Part shown: positions 56,215 through 64,000 of the stretch, piece after piece | How positions within the stretch are numbered: position 1 is the stretch's first letter | How the letters are laid out: every line of letters starts with the position of its first letter | Source: Galeruca laticollis | Lineage: Eukaryota > Arthropoda > Insecta > Coleoptera > Chrysomelidae | DNA: 64,000 bases | NCBI GenBank assembly: GCA_963921935.1 | Contig: OY998176.1 | Coordinates: forward strand, 141,714,305 to 141,778,304 | Reading direction: 5' to 3' | Notes under the pieces: model-generated | What the model was told of the DNA's origin: nothing | Database searches by the model: none | What the model saw: only the letters and a program-made list of their open reading frames with translations | Made by a program: the position numbers and the translations under genes

Positions 56215-59200
56215 ATATAATTATTTTAATCGCAAATCATGGGCGCCAGAATTCAAATAAAGATATAAGTTTGATAAAAAATGTAAATCTATTTTATATT
56301 ATTATTACCTTATCTCAGGGATGAATTCGGTACTTAGCGCTCGCCAGTAACAGGAAACTTTAGGTTTGAGATATCAGAAAAAACACATGAGAACATAGAC
56401 ATACGATTTCATAAATGGTGAAATGGAGAAAAAATGGTTCTTTGTTAATTACAATATTAAACAATACATGTGTTATAATTTAAATAGAAATACTTGCAAA
56501 AACCTTCTCATAAAATAATTCATTCCAGTTATTTACAAATTTTATTTAAAACTCTCATCGAGTAAATTGCGCTCAAAATCTATCTACTATTTGCGTAGAA
56601 TGGCCATTCGCTGCTCTTCAACCTCAACTGTGATAATTCTAAATATAGTCGTCGCGTTGTGTATATATTCTGTGGAAGTTATTTAGTTTATGAAGATAAA
56701 GAGAGGTGTGGCGTATTATAAATTTATTATTGCTAATGAAAATTAATTTGGTGAGTAATTATTTGAACAAATAGATAGTGTTTTATGTCCGTGATATTAG
56801 TGGAGATTGAATTATTAAATCTAATATTTATTTAAGAAATTAATATCAATGATAACGGCTAACCTAACATCTGAAATATACGTGTTATTGTTTTTATAGG
56901 AAAATTTTCATCTACACAAGAGAAATAAAGTTCATATTTGGTATCTTCTTGACTCTGGAGATGATGCATGTGAAAAGATCGTGGCTACGATCGAATAAAA
57001 CCGGAACTCAGGATGAAAAAATGATGAATTGTGAATTGTTTCACCAGTAAAATACCACAATTAATGGTATATGTATCGACGATCATCAAAACTATACTAA
57101 TAAGGTAAGTTATTAATTTGTTATTTTTATTTCAATACTTTGTTTAACTTATTATATGATTTTGTTTGAATTATCTTTACTTTTTAATTAATTTGGAGAA
57201 GGAAAAATTTAACATGTCTCTCCATTTATCAGACCACGACGCTTCTCTCCCAAGCTTGAAATCAACAACTTGCAATTGTTTTAATTATTGTTTCATTGTT
57301 CATTGTGGCTATGTAAATATAATTGTTTTTCTCGAATCGAAACATCCATTCCTGTGTTATTGTAGATAAATTCACTGCGTTTATTTACACTCTGTAATCA
57401 CTCCGAATCACTCTACCCGAACTATCGAAAGAACGTCGATTTTCGCGTTAATATTTCGATTTAACATTTTGATATAATATGATTGAAAAAATTTATGCTA
57501 TATACAGGGTTTTTTGAAAGTGTTTATAAATTACAAAGATATAGTAGTTGAATTTTGTCTCAAAACTCATATTATTCTATATACAGGGTTTCTTATAATT
57601 ATATACAAAAATATGATTAACGAAATTTACTCGTTATTATTTTTATTCTTTGAAATATAATTACTAGAAATCTTGTAAATCATTTTATTAAATGGACATT
57701 ATGCGTAGGTATTTCTTAACGTGTTTAAGCTATGTCTATTTAAATCAGCATGTCGTCATGAATTATCTTTTCATTGAATATTCACTAAAGATTGACATTA
57801 TTCAAATGATGCTAATTAGTTCAATTTACCTTATAGCTATGTCTCACTTTAATATATTATAATATATTCTAGCCTATATGATGAATATATTATAATTATT
57901 CAATTTCAATGTGAACCTTCCTGTAAAGATAAATTTCAATTCACTTCACGTTGATGTATATTGTCGCAGCGACAATTCTTGTACATACAACTTAAAACTT
58001 TATGTAAGAAATTTCTACTTTGACAGTAGTTGTCAAAAATATGCCCGGCTCTAATAAATATTAATTTAGTATTTCTAAAAATGAATATATATGTATAATC
58101 GACCTATTACTCTTCTCTTAGGGTGGGATCAAACTGTTAAAAAAATTAATTATTCAAAATTTGTTCAAATTTCTACGTATCTCCAAATTATCTGTTTCAC
58201 TATTGGTCAGAACCTATAGTAACTGTATGTTTAATATAATAAAAGGCACTTTAAATCTCTGATGACGTTTCCAATATTTCTGTCACTGAAAATTACCAAC
58301 TGTCACTGATTTGATCGACAGTTTTATTTAATGAAAAATGTTTAATTTTCTGAAATAACGTTATAAAAAGACTATAGTGAGTAGGAATGCAAAATTCTAT
58401 ATTATACTACTAGATTAAAATACAAATTAACAAATTAATATTTCCCAAACTTATTATAAACGAAACAACAGTCGTAATTTCTATGAAACTTAAAATTACT
58501 ACAACCTATATGCTATAAATTAACCTAATGAAAAACGTTTAATAAAAGTTCCAATTGTCGATCTAAATATTGTTATGGATAAATGTCAAAAAACAAGCTT
58601 CACTCAAATTTTTCTAGTTCAAAACTTTTCTTCTCTTATGTGAATTTCTTTATATGATTTATTAATTTTGTTTGCAATCAAAAATCTAATAGATGCATCT
58701 ATGTCAAATTTAATTCAAAAATAGGCCTTATTATTTCTCGAGAAATTATTGTAGAGAAACTGGATCGGACTCACCAACTAATAACTGGACAACTCGTACA
58801 ATTCTAATTGATCTTAGAATTCAGGAAACTTTCTAAATTTTATTTAGAAATCTGGAACACATTCACTACACATGATGCAATTCTTATTCGAATTATGCAC
58901 GCACTGGCTTTATAATGAAATGGCTTTTGAATCTGGTTGTATAAATATACAACTTCTACTATCTACCAAAAATTGACAAAACTCTAATTACGATGTTGCC
59001 TCTTCGGGATTTCAAACACAACTAACTAAACTTTCTTCAAATAAATAAATCTCCTCTCCTGTGGTTACGAAAAATTGCTTTTTAAAAAAAATACTAATTT
59101 ATGTTTCCCTATAACAAAGAGAGATTTGAATTCTTTTATTATCACTGTAATTCTGATAGCAGAGACATCTGTATTTTAAAATTTCAAATATATTCTCCAA

Positions 59201-59398
59201 AATGTAATGTAATTCTGTCTATCATTAAATATATTCTATATAAATGTCATCCGAAAATTAAAATGTCACATTTGATTTGTATACCGAATCTTTCAAAATT
59301 ATTGATTATACATATAATACAGTGTGTATCGAAAGTAGTGCATACAAATATAAAAAGTTTCCCTTATTTCAATGTTTCTTTTACATTTTAAATAGAGG

Positions 59399-59401
<3 letters not shown>
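56211..59401. other. 3.2-kb insert nested in the LINE, unclassified
   Basis: Lies between two TA tracts inside the endonuclease frame. AT-rich, no long ORF and no recognised transposase, RT or RNA gene. Two ATACAGGGTTT motifs (57506 and 57591 area), about 85 bp apart, resemble transposon ends. Frames at 57166 and 59101 have no motif. Confidence 0.5.

Positions 59402-59446
<45 letters not shown>
59402..59446. repeat. (TA)n microsatellite, right edge of nested insert
   Basis: TA run after which the endonuclease frame resumes at TATAGAATGGATTG. Confidence 0.95.
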
Positions 59447-59449
<3 letters not shown>

Positions 59450-60649
59450 AATGGATTGTAATATGAACGGTAAATGCTTATGCATGTATATTAGGAATAA
59501 TATTAAATGGGAAATAATTGATGATTATAATTTGATATGAGAACAGTGTTGGATTAAAGTTACAATAAATAAAAAAGCCATAGCTGTAGGCCTCATATAA
59601 AAACCTCATGAACAAAATACTAGTATTTTTTTGGACGAATTTTAAGGCAGTTTTGGATCAATATCTGTTACTGTTGATGAAATTGTTGTTAAAAAATGTT
59701 ACTCTTTATTAGTTCCTTTAAATTTAAAATCGCTAATAGATGTACCTACAAGGGTAACAGCAACTTCATCAACTGTGTTGGAATATGTTATAGAGGGGAA
59801 TGAAGCTTTAGTTGAGAAGGGTATAGTACACAATGATATTGCAGACCACGTTATTGTTTTCTGTATATTGCCAATCAATACATATAAACAGGTTCCTAAA
59901 ATGTACACTTATAGAAACTTCACAAAGTTTAACGATGATTCTTTTCAACGAGACTTGTTTAGCACATCATTTTTTAGAATTTACGATCAAGAAACCGTTG
60001 ATGAAAAAGTTTCATATTTGCTAAACTGTTTATATCAGTTATTTGATAGACACGCTCCTGTGGTTACAATAAGAGTCACTAAACCTGAAGCCCCTTGGTT
60101 AACTTATCCTATAAAACAAATGATTAATGAAAGGGACAAAGCTCTAAGGAAATTTGAAAAAACAAAATCTGAGGCGCACTTTCGATATTACCAGGATTTG
60201 CGTAATTACGTGAAAAGGCCGTTTTTCGTGAAAAAGGGCTAGATACCAATAGCTCAAAAGAAATATGGAAAACATTAAAGTCAAATAAATTACTAATAGA
60301 AAAAAGATCGAATTTATCCGATAACTTTAGTAATGTTGATGATAATAATGAATTTTTTATTGAGTCTGTTCCTAATGCTACCCCAGGTGAAAATTCTCAG
60401 TATTATAGGAGCAATAGATCAGTTCAGGAAGATTTTGTTTTTAAGGAAGTTAGTGATTTTTTGGTATATCAAATAATTTGTGGAATTTAAGCATGTACAC
60501 TCCTTAAGGTTAAGTGGTAGAGCAGATTTTATGGTACTTAATGCCTCATAAAAGCTGAACTTCGCCTTTTATTTTTATTAATGAATCTGTTTTTACTTTT
60601 ATTCTATTGGAAACATTTATATTTTGAAAATAATAAAGATAATCATTAT

Positions 60650-60664
60650 TATAGATTTTGCCTA
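60650..60664. repeat. Target-site duplication of the LINE, right
   Basis: TATAGATTTTGCCTA, identical to 54715-54729. Confidence 0.85.
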
Positions 60665-61537
60665 AGAGCTCTTATGTACATTGACAGATGACACCAAAGT
60701 TGAATAATGAAGCAGCATATTGAAATTCATTAAATTCTAACTGAAACAATGGAAGAATAACATCAAGTGAAGCAGTGGGTCACGATTGGACGTAGAAGAA
60801 CGGCATTTGAATTGTCTAAACGTCGAAATTGAATCGATGCTCATTATTTCCTAATCAGTATTTCTCACTCCTGGGACACCCTGTATACAATGCTTTGAGC
60901 TCGATTATTTGAACACCCGCTTGCACTCGCAATAGAAGTTATTTCTTATTGCTATTGCTTCTCATATTTGCAATAATTAATTCGATAGAGTTTATCCCAA
61001 ATCTGTTCATATTTAAATGTGTGCACAACGTGATTACTTATATTTGACTTTTAACTCTCTCATATACAAATCTGAAAACACCGAACATGACAGCCCAATC
61101 ATAGCTAAGAGTCAAGTTTGGAGTTATCGATAATTCGAACTTGACTAGGACTCCTGATTGGTTCATTTGACGTGAAGTTAGAGGTAATATCCCGAGACTA
61201 AAACAAATAGCCGACTATTATTTTCGTCATACCCCTATATTTCGAAACAATTTGATGAGACCATATGAACATTAATAGTCTGAATAACTCCCGAGAGCTT
61301 TTAGCTCGAGGCAGTTAGTCTTTGATTATTAATGTTCATATGGTCGAATTGAATTGTCTGGAAATGCAAGTTGCTCGAGATAAACCAAAGAAAATAATGG
61401 TCGGTTATAGTAGTATAGTATAGTATATAGTGATATTCAGGAAGATAATTTCATGAATACTGCAAAATCGCTTACTAAGGTTCTGATCATATTTGTCACT
61501 TTCGTTAAAGTGAAAGCAGGCCAAGTCATCATAAACT
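60665..61537. other. Non-coding flank with direct repeat copy and imperfect palindrome
   Basis: 60686-60870 is the right copy of the repeat at 54426-54600. 61206-61405 is an imperfect inverted repeat whose best part is a 22-nt arm (61259-61280 with 61324-61345, one mismatch). No gene seen. Confidence 0.6.
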
Positions 61538-61604
61538 ATCAGTGTTTTTAAATGAAACTCTTGGTCTCTATTTAATTCCACAATATAATAAAAGTTATTG
61601 AAAA

Positions 61605-61660
61605 TTCTAAAAAATTGACAATTGTTTCGATAAATCAATATCATCGTCAGAATGACAGAA
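61605..61660 (-). ncRNA. Hammerhead ribozyme-like fold in PLE-D, main copy 3' end
   Basis: Same core sequence as 63900-63955 on the opposite strand, lying downstream of the PLE-D coding region in its sense direction, where PLE hammerheads are expected. Confidence 0.7.
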
Positions 61661-61964
61661 GTTACATTTCATTTTATGCCTACCTGATGTTTAGTAGTTA
61701 TTTTTGGCTAGACCAAGAAGTAACCTAACTTGTGATTGGCTTAATATATGTTTATAGAGAAAAGAAGAAGATGCGATATTACAAATATTGAAGCTTAGAC
61801 ATTATTAGCCCTATGGTGATATCTTGGATATCATTTTTCCAATTAAGATCAGTATAACTGTGCAATGATATAGAAAACCAGGAAAACTATATCTGCTGAT
61901 CTTTACAATTATCACTTAAGAAGACAGTTTATTAGTGGAGAACTCTCTAGATTCAACTATTCAT

Positions 61965-63510
61965 TGACAACTTCATATTGTGGGTTTCTTAAATGTCTTC
62001 TAATTTCCAGTTCTTCAAGGAAATCCAGTTCTTGTTTCTTTTCACAAATATGTAGCACTTCTAGTTCTGTGTTAGGTGTCAATAAATGATTGGTGTGAAG
62101 TAGATGTTTTGCGTAGTGGGATTTATCTGGTTGTTTTAACCGTATGCTCGTAAGTGCTCACTGTATCGTATTTCAAAATTCCTAAGGGTCTGACCCAAAT
62201 AGACAGCATTACATTCTGGACATTTGAGTTTATATATACCTGACTTCTTTAATAGTGGTATTTTTGTTTTTACATTTAACTTAGTAAGTACTAACGTTAC
62301 TTTCTGTTTTAGAAGAAATTGTTGTATTCGTTGCTGCAGATATTATCTTTGAAATATTATTAGAAATATTTCCTGCATATGTGATAGTTTTATTAGTTTT
62401 AATTTCATCAGCTTGTTTAGGATATATTAGTTGTAATGCCACTTTTTCTTCCTTTTTACTAATTAGCTTATTTATAATATCTAATGGATAACCGTTAGAT
62501 GTTGCTATTTGTCTAATTGTATTAATCTCTCTATCAAAATCACATTTGTTCATAGGAACTGAAAAAGCTCTATGTATCATTGAATTATATGCCGCCAGTC
62601 TGTGTGACATAGGGTGGTTAGAATTGAATGGAATTGTCACATCAGTCTGTGTTGGTTTTCGGTAAATTGAATAATCAAGTACATTATTCCCTTTGAATTT
62701 TTAAATCAAGAAAATTGATTGAGCTGTTTTCTTCAATTTATAATGTAAATTTAATTTTCGGGTGTAAGTTATTGATGTGGTTGAAAAATACATCTAATTG
62801 TCGTTCACTACCAATAAAACAAGCTAATATGTCATCTACATATCTATACCAAAATAAAATATTTTTCGAAATATTACTTTCAAAGATCTTTCTTTCTAAA
62901 TTGTCCATGAAAATGTTTGCTAAAATAGGTGATACAGGGCTTCCCATTGGTAAACCTTCATTTTGAATATATATCTTATTGTCAAAAGTGAAATAATTCT
63001 GATTAATGCATACATCAAATAATTTAAGTATATCTGATATTATTCCTGGATTAATATTTATATCTTCTAGTAATTTTCTTACAAGTATTAGACATTCTTT
63101 AGGAGGAATTTTAGTAAACATATTAGTTACGTCGAACGAAATGAGTTTATAGTTATCTTGCAAGTGGATTGCTTTCAACTTTTTGATTAGTTCTATTGAA
63201 TTTCTAATTGAGTACTGAGATTTATATCCGTAAGTATTGAGTATATTGTTGAGCTTCTTTGCCAATATATTATTGGGAGCATTAACATAAGAGACTACAG
63301 GTCTAATTGGTTTCGTTATTTTATGTAATTTAACTGTTCCATATAATTGTGGACAATGAGGATTCTTATGTATGATAGACCTCTTTTCGTAATAATTTAA
63401 AAGATAATTTGAATTATTAACAATATCCCTTACATTATTAGAAAACTTTTTTGTTGGATCTGCTTTAAGAACTTTTACATCGCTGGATTCTATAAAGTTA
63501 TATACTTTGG
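61965..63510 (-). pseudogene. PLE-D reverse transcriptase / GIY-YIG endonuclease, truncated and shifted
   Basis: Begins at the fold-back junction (63512) without the N-terminal domain. Readable in order: YGTVKLHK (fingers), motif A ISFDVTNMFTKIP, motif B GLPMGSPVSPILANIFMDNL, motif C WYRYVDDILACF and INFLDLKI. The first frame stops at 62738. The next (62640-62281) carries the thumb/linker. A broken GIY-YIG region near 62240-62150 shows LKCPECNAVYLGQT. The C-terminus (LEVLHICEKKQELDFLEELE) ends at a stop near 61966. The RT catalytic residues are present, but frame breaks prevent one protein. Confidence 0.88.
62281..62640 (-). pseudogene. PLE-D thumb/linker portion
   Basis: 119 codons between the RT core and the nuclease, starting IPFNSNHPMSHRLAAYNSM, the usual PLE segment after motif E. 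It includes REINTIRQIATSNGYP. Part of the same gene as 61965-63510 but in a shifted frame. Confidence 0.7.
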
Positions 63511-63512
63511 AA

Positions 63513-64000
63513 TTGTGAAAAGAAACAAGAACTGGATTTCCTTGAAGAACTGGAAATTAGAAGACATTTAAGAAACCCACAATATAAAGTTGTCAATGAA
63601 CAGTAAAATCTAGGGAGTTCTCCACTAATAAACTGTCTTCTTAAGTGATAATTGTAAAGATCAGCAGATATAGTTTTCCTGGTTTTCTATATCATTGCAC
63701 AGTTATACTGATCTTAATTGGAAAAATGATATCCAGGATATCACCATAGGGCTAATAATATCTAAGCTTCAATATTTGTAATATCACATCTTCTTCTTTT
63801 TTGTATAAACATATATTAAGCCAATCACAAGTTAGGTTACTTCTTGGTCTAGCCAAAAATAACTACTAAACATCAGGTAGGCATAAAATGAAATGTAACT
63901 TCTGTCATTCTGACGATGATATTGATTTATCGAAACAATTGTCAATTTTTTAGAATTTCCAATAACTTTTATTATATTGTGGAATTAACTAGAGACCAAG
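63513..64000. repeat. Right arm of the PLE-D inverted repeat
   Basis: Reverse complement of 61550-62047 with about 95% identity by eye. On the plus strand it encodes the last 40 or so residues of the PLE protein (ELDFLEELEIRRHLRNPQYK), then the 3' UTR and hammerhead. Confidence 0.93.
63900..63955 (+). ncRNA. Hammerhead ribozyme-like fold in PLE-D, right arm
   Basis: Stem I is ATT/AAT next to the core, an internal loop, then TTCT/AGAA. The core CTGACGA (63910-63916) is a full match to CUGANGA. One unpaired T is followed by stem II GATA/TATC with a 6-nt loop and GAAA (63932-63935). Stem III is the self-complementary ACAATTGT (63935-63942). The predicted cut is after C 63943. All invariant core bases are present. 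The extra T before stem II is the only deviation. A minimal stem III with a type I layout is what published PLE hammerheads show. Confidence 0.7.

Larger units (their letters stand above)
55975..60480 (+). pseudogene. LINE ORF2 endonuclease, split and RT-less
   Basis: First part (55975-56143): NACLNARSLVPSLHKVK, then VVITESWLKN, ending IEGFDI. The second part resumes at 59447 with YRMDCNMNGKCLCMYIRNN. It continues through SLIDVPTRVTATSSTVLEYV to a catalytic motif reading IADHVIVFC, where Ser-Asp-His is usual. Then come LFDRHAP and PWLTYPIKQMINERDKALRK, the end of the endonuclease-RT linker. The frame stops at 60240, and only broken pieces follow to 60480. No RT catalytic box. Confidence 0.8.
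54730..60650 (+). mobile_element. Two-ORF LINE (Jockey/CR1-like), RT deleted, with nested insert
   Basis: Bounded by a perfect 15-bp target duplication. It contains a 5' UTR, an ORF1 remnant, an endonuclease split by a 3.3-kb insert between TA tracts, and a 3' UTR ending in an AATAATAAAGATAATCATT-type tail. The reverse transcriptase is missing between about 60480 and the 3' UTR. Clade call is tentative. Confidence 0.8.
61538..64000 (-). mobile_element. Penelope-like element PLE-D, fold-back copy, cut by window end
   Basis: The main copy reads on the minus strand (RT and GIY-YIG, 63510-61965). The right 488 bp (63513-64000) is the reverse complement of 61550-62047. It repeats the end of the ORF, the 3' UTR, a hammerhead and the terminus in opposite orientation. 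The RT is truncated exactly where the inverted copy begins. The terminus carries the same sequence as the palindrome at 6731-6838. About 20 nt of the right terminus lie beyond 64000. Confidence 0.9.

Noticed and set aside
1..64000. CRISPR-like arrays, tRNA or rRNA genes
   Set aside because: Periodic repeats present are satellites of 173 and 355 bp without short spacers, and no tRNA or rRNA consensus was recognised on either strand.

Overview
This is a eukaryotic nuclear window, very probably from an insect with a large, AT-rich, transposon-dense genome; I cannot name the species. The evidence is intron-bearing fragments with GT..AG junctions, one class A neuropeptide-type GPCR exon, a short run of the insect telomere motif (CCTAA), and nests of PIF/Harbinger, Tc1/mariner-like, hAT, RTE-like and ORF1/ORF2 LINE, Penelope-like (PLE) and Ty3/gypsy-like elements. 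No rRNA, tRNA, CRISPR or bacterial-type feature is visible.

Layout. 1-1288: broken Harbinger (minus). 1410-4026: 5'-truncated RTE-like LINE ending at a TA microsatellite. 4995-6640: LINE tail (minus) and a broken Tc3-like transposase. 6731-6838: a perfect 108-bp palindrome. 6870-7980 and 16440-17660: two dead Tc1/mariner-like transposases. 8140-9899: a second RTE-like LINE with its RT replaced by an insertion. 10602-11547: terminal exon of a GPCR (minus), the only convincing host gene. 12339-15680: dead hAT element with promoter and first intron. 17754-23536: a mosaic bounded by (TA)n tracts, with a 355-bp satellite arranged as a palindrome, a PLE fragment (PLE-A), and a second diverged satellite family arranged as two palindromes. 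23535-30425: gypsy-like LTR element A. 30436-34342: PLE-C, with an open reading frame of more than 660 codons. 34490-41606: gypsy-like LTR element B with nearly identical LTRs. 42117-45387: broken gene of an RNase-H-like arthropod family (DUF7869-like). 48380-49420: 173-bp tandem repeat. 51462-53169: broken protein-primed-type DNA polymerase B (minus). 53572-53745: Myb/SANT-like mini-gene. 54730-60650: LINE with 15-bp target duplications and a 3.3-kb insert nested between TA tracts. 61538-64000: PLE-D, folded back on itself.

Main discovery candidate. Both satellite families carry a conserved 56-57 nt segment that folds as a type I hammerhead-like ribozyme with a self-complementary stem III. 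Between the families the closing stem I pair covaries (A-U versus G-C). Related hammerhead-like folds are present at the 3' ends of PLE-A, PLE-C and PLE-D. PLE-D carries one in each arm of a roughly 490-bp inverted repeat. The arrangement (300-400 bp monomers with hammerheads, in (TA)n-bounded arrays next to (TA)n-bounded PLEs) suggests retrozyme-like non-autonomous elements moved by PLE machinery. This is inference from the sequence, and the satellite folds have non-canonical positions that I list.

Almost every protein-coding feature is a damaged mobile element. PLE-C's RT/GIY-YIG frame and the gag and protease frames of LTR element B are the least damaged.
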